From contig DATJPY010000048.1 in NCBI GenBank assembly GCA_035506135.1, positions 15,487 through 79,486 on the forward strand: DNA of 64,000 nucleotides, read 5' to 3'. Of the stretch, positions 17,190-26,274 are shown piece after piece; within the stretch, counting starts at the first letter, position 1; every line of letters starts with the position of its first letter. Source of the stretch: DATJPY01 sp035506135. GTDB taxonomy: Bacteria > Myxococcota_A > UBA9160 > PR03. A model generated the notes under the pieces. The model was given only the letters and a program-made list of their open reading frames with translations, was not told the DNA's origin and did no database searches. A program made the position numbers and the translations under genes.

Positions 17190-17771
17190 ATGGACACCGA
17201 AGACGACCCGGTCGAGGTCCGGCGGGAGGGGCTCCTCCTGACGGAGGCCTTCGGCCGCGCCGTCAAGGTCATCCGGACGGGCCTCGACCTCGGGCGTCGG
17301 GAGCTCGCCGAGCGCGCGGGCCTCTCGTACTCGTATGTCGCCGAGATCGAAGGAGGGCGGAAGGCGGCCTCGAGGTCCGCCCAGTACGCGATCGCACGGG
17401 CGCTCGGCATGTCGGCGTCCGAGCTCCTGGCCGCCGCCGAGGAGTGGGCCGCGCGCATCCGCGAGGCTCCGCGCGCCGCGGAGGCGTCCTTCGCCGACGT
17501 CGATGCGCATCTGTCCGAGAGCTCGAAGGCCGAGGAGGGCGGGGCGCTCGGCGCCCGCGTGCGGCAGCTCCGGTGGTTCAAGGACAGCGCGGCGACGCGC
17601 GTCTGGGATCGCTCCGACCTCCGGCCGGCTGGCTCCCTGCTCCGCAGCTCGAAGCCCGCCGACGAGCGGCTCGTCGCTTGCCTGGCCGAGCTCAGGCGGC
17701 TCCTCGAGCGGATGCCGGCGGAGGATCGCGAGCGCGTCCTCGACCTCGCGCGGCGGCTGGCGAAGCCCTAG
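17190..17771 (+). CDS. XRE-family transcriptional regulator
   Basis: 193 residues from the ATG at 17190; GTG 17178 would add four residues. Helix-turn-helix at about residues 20-80 (AVKVIRTGLDLGRRELAERA, LSYSYVAEIEGGRKAASRS), a normal Cro/CI-type fold. The C-terminal 100 residues are helical and not recognised (LAELRRLLERMPAEDRERVL near the end). A TAGGGT hexamer at 17174-17179 is 10 nt from the start. Divergent from the ARPP-1 gene with a palindrome between them, so probably a local repressor. Confidence 0.85.
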   Translation: MDTEDDPVEVRREGLLLTEAFGRAVKVIRTGLDLGRRELAERAGLSYSYVAEIEGGRKAASRSAQYAIARALGMSASELLAAAEEWAARIREAPRAAEASFADVDAHLSESSKAEEGGALGARVRQLRWFKDSAATRVWDRSDLRPAGSLLRSSKPADERLVACLAELRRLLERMPAEDRERVLDLARRLAKP

Positions 17772-17922
17772 CGAGCCCGCGGGGACCGCAGCGCGCGCTT
17801 CGCGAACGCGTTCTCGGGACCGCAACTCCAGACGCTACCTGTTGCGCGGCGCCGGGTTCCTCTCCCAAGCGAATCCGACACCGCACCAGCCGTCCAATCT
17901 TCGGCGAAGGAGGCGCTTCGAA

Positions 17923-18315
17923 ATGCTGCGATGGATGAGGCCCCCACTCCGTTCTCGCGTAGTCGTCTTCCTGGCGATCCTGCTGATCGCAATGGCCGCG
18001 CCGCTCGGCGCGCGCGCCGGGAACAACCACTACGGCCGCCACAACGGAAACAACCACTACGGCCGTCACACTGGCAATGACGGTTACTGGGGTCCGGGCT
18101 GGCACGGCCCGACCTTCGTGCGGCCGGGCTGGGGGCCGGGCTGGGGCTGGGGTCCCAGGTTCGTAGGCGGCCCGGTCTGGTGGGGCCGGCCGGTCGTTGC
18201 GCCGCCGGTCTTCTTCGGGCCGGCCCCCGTCGTGGTCGCTCCGCCCGTGGCAGTCGTGCCGGCCCCCTTCTGGGGCCCGAGCTTCAACTTCCAGATCGGG
18301 TTCGGCTTCCACTAG
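17923..18315 (+). CDS. Small secreted Gly/Trp/Pro-rich protein
   Basis: 130 residues with AAGGAGG before the ATG. Signal peptide (VVVFLAILLIAMAAPLGARA), then a repeat NNHYGRH occurring twice and a variant HTGND, followed by a Gly-Trp-Pro-Val region (GWGPGWGWGP, PAPVVVAPPVAVV). The His-rich repeats could bind metal; the rest resembles small surface or coat proteins. No named family. Confidence 0.7.
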   Translation: MLRWMRPPLRSRVVVFLAILLIAMAAPLGARAGNNHYGRHNGNNHYGRHTGNDGYWGPGWHGPTFVRPGWGPGWGWGPRFVGGPVWWGRPVVAPPVFFGPAPVVVAPPVAVVPAPFWGPSFNFQIGFGFH

Positions 18316-18318
18316 GCC

Positions 18319-18344
18319 GCTGACTTCGCTCTGCCTCGCTGCGC
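18319..18344 (-). repeat. Dispersed repeat copy 1
   Basis: On the minus strand it reads GCGCAGCGAGG, CAGAGCGAAGTCAGC. It fills most of the 63-nt gap between two convergent genes. See the finding on the dispersed element. Confidence 0.6.
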
Positions 18345-18378
18345 GGGGGCCGGCTCTCGAGTCGGCCTCCGCGTCCGT

Positions 18379-20529
18379 CTAGCGCCGGCGGCGGAGCCAA
18401 TGCAGCAGCGGCAGTGCGGCGCACAGCTCGGCCCCGAGGCCGCAGGCGTTCCCCGTCTCGTTGTTCTGGGACGGGCGCAGGCACTGCAGATCGGGCGGTC
18501 CCAGCGCGATCCCGTGGTTGGCGCTGGCACCGCCGTCGAAGTCGATCCCGCCGTCGTGGTCGTCGTCCTTGCCGTTGTCGCACGCCGGATTCTCGAGGTT
18601 GCTCCGGACCGACGCGCAGCCGGGATCGGCGGGGAAGTCGATGAGCCCGTCGCCGTCGTCGTCCTTGCCGTTGTCGCAGGCGACCTTCGGATTCCGCTCC
18701 GAGGCGTCCGTCGGGCTCGCGCAGCCCGGGTCGTCCATGTCGACCAGCCCGTCGCCGTCGTTGTCGATCCCGTCGTTGCAGCTCGACGCCATCGTGTCGG
18801 CCGAGGCACGGGCGGCGGCGATCCCGGCGCCCGCGTCGCGGTCCGGACCCGCGGCTCCGATGTCGATCGCGTCGTCCGTGAGGGACTTCCGGATGTCGGA
18901 GGGCGTCGCACCGTCCGCCGTCCCGAGTTGCCAGAGCAGCGCCGCGATCGCCGCGGCGTGCGGCGCGGCGGCCGAGGTTCCGCAGAAGGGGGAGAAGCCC
19001 GCCGTCGCCGTGCTCACGCAGTCGGCCGCCGTCAGGTCCGGCTTGGCGCGCAGCTCTCCTCCCGTCGACGACACGTTGCCCGGCGTGATGGCCGAGCCGT
19101 CGGAGCGATAGAACATCCGCCGCGGGCCGTCGGAGCTGTAGCTCTCGACGTGCTCGCTGCCGCTGAAGGTTCCCCCCGGTCCCGCGGCGCTGCGCACGTC
19201 GACCGCCGCCACCGCCACGGCCGAGAGGTCGGCCGGGTGCCCGGAGATCGAGCCGGTGGTGGCGTGCGCGAGCTCGCCGCGCAGGGTATCGAGGTGCAGG
19301 AAGCGCGCCTGGCCCGAGTGCTTCACGATGACGAGGCGGTCGCCGACGTCGCTCGGGAGCGCGCCGATCTGCTCGTACGGGGCGTCGTTGCCATCCTGCA
19401 CGTTGGTCGACGCGGCCACCACCGACGTCATCGAGGGGTTCATCAGGAAGAGGTCGTAGTCGTTGGACGAGGCCCACTTGGGGTCCGACCACTGCAGTGT
19501 GTAGGCTGCGGCCGAAGCTCCGGTGATCGCGTCGCCGACCACGCCGCCGCCGAAGCTGTGCATCGGCCGGCCCGACAGCGTCTGACCGCTGTCGACGAAG
19601 TCGCCCTCCCAGACCCCTGCCGTGCCGCTGTCCAGGTTTCCGTCGTTGCCGGCGGCGGTGAAGTAGAGCGCGCCGCTCGCGACCACGTCCTCGATCGCCT
19701 GCGCGATCTGGTCGTCCTGCAGCGCCGCCTCGGCGAAGTAGCCGACGTCGTCCACGATGATGTTGGCCCCCGCCTGGCGCAGGCTCCGGATGTTGTTCGC
19801 GAAGGAGGCCTGGCCGTTGAAGGCGGTGGCGAAGAGGAGCTGGGCGCCGGGCGCGAGGTCGTGCACGATCTGGAGCATCGCCGCCCCCTCGTTGCCGCTC
19901 CCGGCCTGCCCGCTCAGCACCGTGACGGCGGGCGGCAGCTCGCCGGAGCCCTCGAGCGCGACCAGCGAGTCGACGCCGTCCGAGAGCACGCCGATGCTGA
20001 CCCCGGTGCCGTCGACCGCGTACTGCGCGCGCGCCGAGTCGGCGCGATGCGCGACGTCGCCCTCGCTGACGACGCGGGTGAAGGCCTGGTCTGCCGGTCG
20101 CAGCGACTGGACCTCGACGCGCCCCGCGAGGCTCTCGAGCGCCTCGAGCGGCACGCGCGCGCGCACGCTGCGGAGATCGGGCTCCGTGTCGACCACCGCC
20201 CCGCCCTCCGCACCGATCTCGGCGAGCAGCCCGTCGGTGATTTCGGCGCGCAGGTCGACCAGGGCCCGGCCCTCGCCATCGAGATCGACCTCCGCGCGCA
20301 GGCGCGGGATGCCCGGCGCGGCGGCCAGGCCGCGGTGCATGCGCGCCGCGTAGAGCAGGCGCGAGCCGATCTTCCGTTCGACCGGCGAGCGCGCGTTCTT
20401 CTCGGCGAGGAGCGCCTGGAGCTGCTGCATTCCCTGCGGCGCGATCGCGGCCGGCTGGGCGACGGCGCCCCGGGCCGCCGTCAGCAGCAGCGCGAGGAGC
20501 AGCAGCGGGAGCCGGGCGGGGCGGTGCAT
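18379..20529 (-). CDS. Secreted S8-type serine peptidase with atypical Glu motif, Ca-binding repeats and sorting tail
   Basis: 716 residues. Signal peptide, then a peptidase domain: Asp motif VSIGVLSDGVDS (Asp near 184), oxyanion FTAAGNDG (Asn near 295) and nucleophile motif CGTSAAAPHAAA (Ser near 520). The place of the subtilase HGT motif is taken by GNEGAAMLQIVHD, with Glu near 214. After 580 come three Cys/Asp repeats (CNDGIDNDGDGLVDMDD and similar) typical of Ca-binding thrombospondin-3-like modules. The end, CGLGAELCAALPLLHWLRRRR in two pieces, is a short hydrophobic segment plus four Arg, like MYXO-CTERM or PEP-CTERM sorting tails. TACGAT lies 9 nt before the ATG. Confidence 0.85.
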   Translation of the reverse strand: MHRPARLPLLLLALLLTAARGAVAQPAAIAPQGMQQLQALLAEKNARSPVERKIGSRLLYAARMHRGLAAAPGIPRLRAEVDLDGEGRALVDLRAEITDGLLAEIGAEGGAVVDTEPDLRSVRARVPLEALESLAGRVEVQSLRPADQAFTRVVSEGDVAHRADSARAQYAVDGTGVSIGVLSDGVDSLVALEGSGELPPAVTVLSGQAGSGNEGAAMLQIVHDLAPGAQLLFATAFNGQASFANNIRSLRQAGANIIVDDVGYFAEAALQDDQIAQAIEDVVASGALYFTAAGNDGNLDSGTAGVWEGDFVDSGQTLSGRPMHSFGGGVVGDAITGASAAAYTLQWSDPKWASSNDYDLFLMNPSMTSVVAASTNVQDGNDAPYEQIGALPSDVGDRLVIVKHSGQARFLHLDTLRGELAHATTGSISGHPADLSAVAVAAVDVRSAAGPGGTFSGSEHVESYSSDGPRRMFYRSDGSAITPGNVSSTGGELRAKPDLTAADCVSTATAGFSPFCGTSAAAPHAAAIAALLWQLGTADGATPSDIRKSLTDDAIDIGAAGPDRDAGAGIAAARASADTMASSCNDGIDNDGDGLVDMDDPGCASPTDASERNPKVACDNGKDDDGDGLIDFPADPGCASVRSNLENPACDNGKDDDHDGGIDFDGGASANHGIALGPPDLQCLRPSQNNETGNACGLGAELCAALPLLHWLRRRR

Positions 20530-20650
20530 CGCGCGCCGATCGTACCACCGCCGCGGGCGCCTGCGGGCGGGAAGCGCCGGGCGGCGTCCTCGCAGCCGGG
20601 CGGCAGCCGATCGCCGAAGCCTCCGGAATCGCTCGCGAGGAGCGCCTCGC

Positions 20651-21865
20651 CTAGGCCCGCTCTGCCACCCGCTCGAGATGCTCGATCTGCCCGTCCTCGC
20701 GGCGGTGGAGCACGTCGTTGTAGCTCCGCTCGCCGCGGTGGTGGTGCGCCTCCGGACGCGCGAAGCCCACGATGGCGCTCGTCCGGTAGACCGCGCGGTC
20801 GCGGGCCGCCGGCGGGGGGGCCGCGTGCATGGTGTCGCTGAAGTGGAGCGAGACGTCGCCCGGGCGCGCGCGGAAGCGCGCGCCGCGCGGCGCGTCCGGA
20901 TGGTGCGGATGGATCGTGGTGTACGACGCGCGATGCGAGCCCGGCAGCATCACCAGCTCGCCGCTCTCCGGTGTCGCCTCGGTGAGGTACACCGACGCGA
21001 TCAGGACGGGACACATCACGGCGTGGCCTCCCATCCCGCAGTCGCGGTGCCAGGGGATGTCGCCCAGGCCCTCCACCATGTCCGGATTCTTGTAGATGAC
21101 GGTGACGCCCTCGCCCTCGCCGCGGCGGTGCACGAAGGGGCCGTCGGCGAGGTCGCGCAGGGCCGTGATGCGCGGCTCGCCGGGCAGCGTCGCGAGGCGC
21201 GGCTTGGCGTTCGCGCGCGTGACACGGCAGAGGATCTCCTCGCCGCTCGCGTTCTTCCCCCACCAGGAGAGCTTGTCGCCCTTGCGAGCCTCGCCGCGGA
21301 GGACCTCCGCCTCGGCCAGGAAGGCGGCGATCTCGTCGGCGCCGAACACCCCGCGCACGAAGAGATAGCCGGAGGTGCGCAGGAAGTGAGCCATCTCGTC
21401 GCGGTCGCCGTCCCGCACGAAGCACTGCTCGACGTCGAGCTCGTGTCCCCGGCGGTCGCGAAGATCGAGCCGCTCCGGGTCATAGGGCGGCCGCCCGTTG
21501 TACAGCGCGCGCAGGCCCGGCTCCCAGGCCATCAACTGCATTGCGTGGCCGCGGACGCAGCGGATCCGGCCGGCGTAGAGCAGCCCCGCCGGCGCCTCGA
21601 GCTCGTGGACCAGGCCCTGCCAGGACTCGCGATCGATCTGGATCACGGTGTCTGCCGCGCCGTCGCCGGCCAGCACGTCGACGCCTCCGCCGTGTCGCCG
21701 ATACGTGTAGGCCGCGCCGTCCGCGAGCCGGAACGCGAGGCTGCCCCGGCCGCACGCCGCGGCGGCGACCAGCGCGCCGCGCCCGGCGGCGAGGAGCGCG
21801 GGCAGCTCCTCGCGGTGATAGCGCTCGAAGTCGATCGGAGGGAAGCGGTTCGCGTCGGCGGCCAT
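20651..21865 (-). CDS. Phytanoyl-CoA dioxygenase-like protein with N-terminal SCP2-like domain
   Basis: 404 residues. The C-terminal part (about 150-404) is a PhyH-type Fe(II)/2-oxoglutarate oxygenase: facial-triad motif WHRDCGMGGH (HxD) and the distal His in VSLHFSDTMHAAPP, with SGELVMLPGSHR between. The first 120 residues (SLAFRLADGAAYTYRRHGGG, AADTVIQIDRESWQGLV) resemble an SCP2 sterol/lipid-carrier fold, so the enzyme may carry its own lipid-binding module. TACACT lies 6 nt before the ATG at 21865. It diverges from the M28 gene with 51 nt between. Confidence 0.82.
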   Translation of the reverse strand: MAADANRFPPIDFERYHREELPALLAAGRGALVAAAACGRGSLAFRLADGAAYTYRRHGGGVDVLAGDGAADTVIQIDRESWQGLVHELEAPAGLLYAGRIRCVRGHAMQLMAWEPGLRALYNGRPPYDPERLDLRDRRGHELDVEQCFVRDGDRDEMAHFLRTSGYLFVRGVFGADEIAAFLAEAEVLRGEARKGDKLSWWGKNASGEEILCRVTRANAKPRLATLPGEPRITALRDLADGPFVHRRGEGEGVTVIYKNPDMVEGLGDIPWHRDCGMGGHAVMCPVLIASVYLTEATPESGELVMLPGSHRASYTTIHPHHPDAPRGARFRARPGDVSLHFSDTMHAAPPPAARDRAVYRTSAIVGFARPEAHHHRGERSYNDVLHRREDGQIEHLERVAERA

Positions 21866-21916
21866 GGATCGAGTGTAGGGCGCAATCCGGGCGGCTCCTA
21901 TGGTATCCACGACGGC

Positions 21917-24790
21917 ATGCTGGAGGGCTCCCGGGCGCTGCTCGCGGGCTGGCCGTGGTTCGCGGGCGCGGGCCGCTACCGGATCGACGCGTACTCCGAG
22001 TTCATGCCGCCGCCGCGGCTCGGCCGCCGCGCGTATGGCGCGGCCGATCCGCTGCTCCTCGACGCCGGCGACCCGTGGGGCTGGACCGTCACCGAGTACG
22101 AGGAGGAGCTCGAGCTGGCGCCGGGGCTCGTGCACATCGCGAGCCAGCTCGTCGGCGCGATGGCGCATCTGGCGGCCGGGCGCTCGAACCACGGCATCTC
22201 GAGGGCCAAGCTCGCAGGCAACCCGTACTGGTCGGAGGCGCTCGCGCGGCGCGCGGAGGCGCCGTCCGGCGAGCGCTTCGTGCTGCTGCTCCCGCTGGCG
22301 CTCTCGCGCACGCAGGACGACAAGGGACGCGTGCGCTGGACGCTGCTCGGCGGCAGCGAGCAGGGCCCCGCGCGCGCCTTCTGGCGCGGGTTCTTCGAGC
22401 GGCCCGATCGCGAAGCGCCCGCCGAGCAGGGCTACTCGTTCCTGCGTCGGCTGCTGGCCGGCGCGTTCGGGCTGCCGGAGGACGCGCTGCGCGACCTGCG
22501 CCGCGCCGGCCTGCGCTTCCTCCCGATGGGAGGCGTCGCCGGCCACCCGCACTGGCGCGAGGAGCCGCTCCCGTCGTGGGTCCGCGCGCTCGAGCTCGAC
22601 CCCGGCGAGCCGCTGGAGCGCGTCCGCTTCCTTCTCACCTTCCGCGCCTTCGAATCGCTCCCGCCTCCGATCCAGCGCGCACATCTCGACGGCGAGCTCC
22701 AGCTCCTGCCGTTTCCCGGTAGCCTGCTCTTCTGGGGCGCACCTCCCTACCAGGCGCTCGAGGCGGAGCTGCGCTTCGCGGCGCAGATCCCGCTGCTTCA
22801 CTCGATCGGTCGTCACGAGGGGCCGTTCGGAATCCGCGTGCCCCAATCGGGCTGGCTGCACGAGCCGAGCGCCGCGCATCCGAGCCCCGATTCCGAGCAC
22901 GGGCCGCTCCGCGACCGCTTCAAGCGCACGCACCGCTGGGCCCGCGTGCTGCGCCACGAGGACGAGCTCGCGTCGACCGACCGCGAGGACAAGATGGCGC
23001 ACGTGCTGTTCAGCGCGCAGCCGGACGACGTCCGCCTCTACGGGAAGCCGATGGCCCGCAACGCGCAGATCTGGTCCCACGCGTTCCGCCGCGTGCTCGA
23101 CGGGCCCGCCGCCGGTGCGGTCGAGCTCGCGGAGGCGGCCGGCGCGGTCCGGGCGGGAGGCCTCTTCGGCTACCGCTTCCACTATCCACCGATGCGTGTC
23201 GGGCGCCACGAGGTGGTGTGGCAGCGCCCGCTCGTGGCCTACCTCGACCGCGCGACCGGGCAGGCGGCGCTGCTGCCCGAGGCGCCGCTCGGCTACCTGA
23301 CCGCCTACGACGCGGACGCCGCCGATCTGGAGCGTCCCATCGAGCTCTGGCCGCGCCTCCTGCGCCGCGAGCCCCATCTCGCGGCCTGCGAGCTGCCGCA
23401 CCTCGAGTGCGCGAACGCGCGCAAGCTGCTCGAGGTCGAGCCTCTGCTCCCCCGCTCGCTCGCGCAGGCGCTGCTCTCGGCGCCGCACGGGACGAGCGTC
23501 GAACCGTGGCTCGAGGCGCTCGGCCGCCAGGGCGCGCGGCCCGAGCGGGCCCGGCGCCTCGCCGACGTCCTGCGCGGTCGCCTCGCGGCGGACCCCGAGC
23601 CGCTGCCCGAGGCGCTGACCTACGGGCGGACCGCCACCCGCGCCTTCGAGGTGCGGTACTGGCGCACGATCGCCGGCCTCGCCCACGGGAGCTACCTCAC
23701 CAAGAACAACGCCGACTGCGTGCTCGATCCCCCGACCCGCGCGCGGCTGCGCCACCGGCGGCGCGATCTCGCCGGGCTCGGCGATCATCTCCTCGCCCGA
23801 CACCGCAGAGCGATCTCGGCGGCGGGCATGACCCGCCGGGCGTTCGCCGGCGAGCTGCGTTTCCCGTGGCAGACGGACTTCGACTATCCGTGGATGGGCG
23901 GCTGGCTCGACAACCGCGAGGGGCGCGAGCACGAGCGCAACCTGCTGGTGGCGATCCCGGGCCGCGACCGCAGCCGCGCGGTGATCATGGCCGATCACTA
24001 CGACACCGCGTACATGGAGGATCGCTACGAGCGGGCGCAAGGCGGCGACGGCGCGCGGCTCGCCGCCGCCGGCGCCGACGACAACCACTCCGCGACCGCG
24101 GCCCTGCTGCTGGCGGCCCCGATCTTCCTCGCCCTCGCCCGCGCGGGCCGTCTGGGCTGCGACGTCTGGCTCGTGCACCTGACCGGCGAGGAGTTCCCGG
24201 CCGATTGCCTCGGAGCGCGATGGCTCTGCCAGTCGCTCGTCGAGGGCGATCTGCGAGTCGATCTGCCCGGCGGCCGCGCGCGGTCGCTGTCGGACACCCG
24301 CGTCGCGGGCGTCTACGTGCTCGACATGATCGCCCACAACCGCGACCGCGCGGCCGAGGCCGACGTGTTCCAGATCGCGCCCGGCGCCTGCGCGGGGTCG
24401 AACTGGCTGGCCGGGCAGTCGCTCCTCGCGTCGCGGATCTGGGCCGCGGGCACCGAGCGCTGGAACCGCGGTCCGGCGCGCCGCCGCGCCGCGCGCGGGC
24501 GCCGCAGCGCGCGCGCGTCGCGCGTGCCGAAGCTCGCCCGCCACCTCGCGCTCCAAGCGAGCGTCCGCCCGCCCAGCGATCCGCACAGCGCCCTCTACAA
24601 CACCGACGGGCAGATCTTCTCCGATGCGGGCGTCCCGGTCGTGCTCCTCATGGAGAACTACGACATCAACCGCAACGGCTACCACGACAGCCACGACACG
24701 ATGGCCAACATCGATCTCGACTTCGGCGCCGCACTCGCGGCGATCGCCATCGAGTCGGTGGCACGGGCCGCGAGCGCGGAGGCGCGGTGA
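21917..24790 (+). CDS. Large protein with C-terminal M28-family metallopeptidase domain
   Basis: 957 residues from the ATG at 21917, with TATGGT 12 nt upstream. The first 600 or so residues match nothing I know; they are Arg/Leu-rich and soluble, with no signal peptide. From about 680 an M28 aminopeptidase-type domain follows, with the two-zinc ligands in order: MADHYDTAY, GADDNHSA, LTGEEFP, VLDMIAH and YHDSHDT. All ligands are present, so it should be active. The stop overlaps the next start (GTGA), so it is co-translated with the beta-lactamase-fold gene. Confidence 0.8.
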   Translation: MLEGSRALLAGWPWFAGAGRYRIDAYSEFMPPPRLGRRAYGAADPLLLDAGDPWGWTVTEYEEELELAPGLVHIASQLVGAMAHLAAGRSNHGISRAKLAGNPYWSEALARRAEAPSGERFVLLLPLALSRTQDDKGRVRWTLLGGSEQGPARAFWRGFFERPDREAPAEQGYSFLRRLLAGAFGLPEDALRDLRRAGLRFLPMGGVAGHPHWREEPLPSWVRALELDPGEPLERVRFLLTFRAFESLPPPIQRAHLDGELQLLPFPGSLLFWGAPPYQALEAELRFAAQIPLLHSIGRHEGPFGIRVPQSGWLHEPSAAHPSPDSEHGPLRDRFKRTHRWARVLRHEDELASTDREDKMAHVLFSAQPDDVRLYGKPMARNAQIWSHAFRRVLDGPAAGAVELAEAAGAVRAGGLFGYRFHYPPMRVGRHEVVWQRPLVAYLDRATGQAALLPEAPLGYLTAYDADAADLERPIELWPRLLRREPHLAACELPHLECANARKLLEVEPLLPRSLAQALLSAPHGTSVEPWLEALGRQGARPERARRLADVLRGRLAADPEPLPEALTYGRTATRAFEVRYWRTIAGLAHGSYLTKNNADCVLDPPTRARLRHRRRDLAGLGDHLLARHRRAISAAGMTRRAFAGELRFPWQTDFDYPWMGGWLDNREGREHERNLLVAIPGRDRSRAVIMADHYDTAYMEDRYERAQGGDGARLAAAGADDNHSATAALLLAAPIFLALARAGRLGCDVWLVHLTGEEFPADCLGARWLCQSLVEGDLRVDLPGGRARSLSDTRVAGVYVLDMIAHNRDRAAEADVFQIAPGACAGSNWLAGQSLLASRIWAAGTERWNRGPARRRAARGRRSARASRVPKLARHLALQASVRPPSDPHSALYNTDGQIFSDAGVPVVLLMENYDINRNGYHDSHDTMANIDLDFGAALAAIAIESVARAASAEAR

Positions 24791-26250
24791 GCCTGCGCGG
24801 GCTGGTCGCCGCCGCGCTGCTCGCCGCCCTCGCCTTCGGCGCCCACCGGCTCTGGCTCGCGGTCTCGGTGGGGACGGGCTTCGCGACCAAGATGGTGTGC
24901 TCGCTGGCGCTGAACTCGGGCCAGGATCCCGAGCGCGTCCTGCGCACCTACGTGAGCGACGAGATCGCACCGCTCGGCCCCTGGCTCCGCGTCGGGGTGT
25001 CGCCCGGCGGCGCCGAGGGCTCGGTCCTCGGTCTCGTCCGGGCGCGCGCCGTCCATCGCGACGGCCTCGGCTGCACGCTGCTGCCGCCCGGCGCCGAGGC
25101 CGCGCTGGCGCTGCCCGAGGGCGTCGCGATCGAGCGGCCCCCGCTCGACCCCGAGATCCCGTGGCCGCTCGGGGCCGCGGTGCCCGATGCGCCGCCGCCG
25201 CCCGCCCTCGACGCCGCGCTGGCGCGCGCCTTCGCGGAGCCGGACCCACCGGCCGGACACGTGCGCCGCACCACCGCCGTCGTCGTGGCGCACGGGGGCG
25301 AACTCGTGGCCGAGCGCTACGCGCCGGGCTACACGCCCGACACCCCGATGCTGTCGTGGTCGATGGCGAAGAGCGTGACCGCGGCGCTCGTCGGCATCGA
25401 GGTCGGCGACGGGCGCCTCGCCCTCTTCGAGCACGCACCGGTCCCCGAGTGGTCGGGAGCGGCCGACCCGCGCCACGCCATCACGCTCGACCACCTGCTC
25501 CGCATGTCGAGCGGCCTCGCCTTCGACGAGAGCTACGGGCCCCTGAGCGACGTGACGCGCATGCTCTACCGCGCGCCCGACATGGGCGCATTCGCCGCGC
25601 GCAGCCCGCTCGCGGCGCAGCCCGGCCGGGTCTGGAGCTACTCGAGCGGCACCGCGAACCTGCTAGCGCGCATGCTGCGCGACCTCGCCGACCGCGACCT
25701 CGCCGCGCAGGTGCGCTTCGCGAACGAGCGACTCTTCGATCCCGTCGGCATGCGGAGCGCCTTCTTCGAGCCTGACGCGTCCGGCAGCTTCGTCGGCTCG
25801 TCGTACGCGTTCATGACGGCGCGCGACTGGGCGCGCTTCGGCGAGCTCCACCGGCTGGGCGGCGTGTGGGACGGGCGCCGCATCCTGCCCGAGGGCTGGG
25901 TGCGCTACGTCACGACCCCGGCGCCCGCGGCTCCCGACGGGGTCTACGGCGCGCACTGGTGGCTGAACGCCGGCGATCCGAAGGACCCGACCCACCGCCA
26001 GTGGCCGTCGCTGCCCACCGACGCCTATGCGGCCGAAGGCCACAGCGGCCAGTACGTCGTGGTGGTGCCGTCGGCGGAGCTGGTGGTGGTGCGCCTCGGC
26101 CTCTCGGAGCCGGACGACGGGCGCGATGGCACGGAGGAGCTCGTCGCCGACGTGATCCGGGCGCTCGGCACCGAGCCCTTCAACTCCGGGAGCGTACGGC
26201 CGATCCCACCGGGGAGCCCTCGCGTCGCGGGACCACCGATGTCACCATGA
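24787..26250 (+). CDS. Beta-lactamase-fold serine hydrolase (class C type)
   Basis: 487 residues. GTG at 24787 overlaps the previous stop. An N-terminal hydrophobic segment suggests a membrane anchor or signal. Catalytic marks of the PF00144 family: SWSMAKSV (SxxK), WSYSSGTAN (Tyr of the YxN-type motif) and HSGQYVVVVPS (HxG in place of KTG). Members include esterases, peptidases and penicillin-binding-like proteins, so antibiotic resistance should not be assumed. Linked to the M28 protein, suggesting peptide or ester hydrolysis. Confidence 0.85.
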   Translation: MSLRGLVAAALLAALAFGAHRLWLAVSVGTGFATKMVCSLALNSGQDPERVLRTYVSDEIAPLGPWLRVGVSPGGAEGSVLGLVRARAVHRDGLGCTLLPPGAEAALALPEGVAIERPPLDPEIPWPLGAAVPDAPPPPALDAALARAFAEPDPPAGHVRRTTAVVVAHGGELVAERYAPGYTPDTPMLSWSMAKSVTAALVGIEVGDGRLALFEHAPVPEWSGAADPRHAITLDHLLRMSSGLAFDESYGPLSDVTRMLYRAPDMGAFAARSPLAAQPGRVWSYSSGTANLLARMLRDLADRDLAAQVRFANERLFDPVGMRSAFFEPDASGSFVGSSYAFMTARDWARFGELHRLGGVWDGRRILPEGWVRYVTTPAPAAPDGVYGAHWWLNAGDPKDPTHRQWPSLPTDAYAAEGHSGQYVVVVPSAELVVVRLGLSEPDDGRDGTEELVADVIRALGTEPFNSGSVRPIPPGSPRVAGPPMSP

Positions 26251-26274
26251 GGTCCCGCTCTTGGAGATGCAGCC

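Noticed and set aside
20678..21916. Upstream extension of the M28 protein frame by about 410 codons
   Set aside because: It is antisense to the PhyH-like gene. The ATG at 21917 with an upstream TATGGT fits better.
24787..26250. Reading the three beta-lactamase-fold genes as antibiotic-resistance genes
   Set aside because: SxxK-type hydrolases include many esterases and wall enzymes. Two carry signal peptides and are next to unrelated genes. Nothing specific to beta-lactam hydrolysis is visible.
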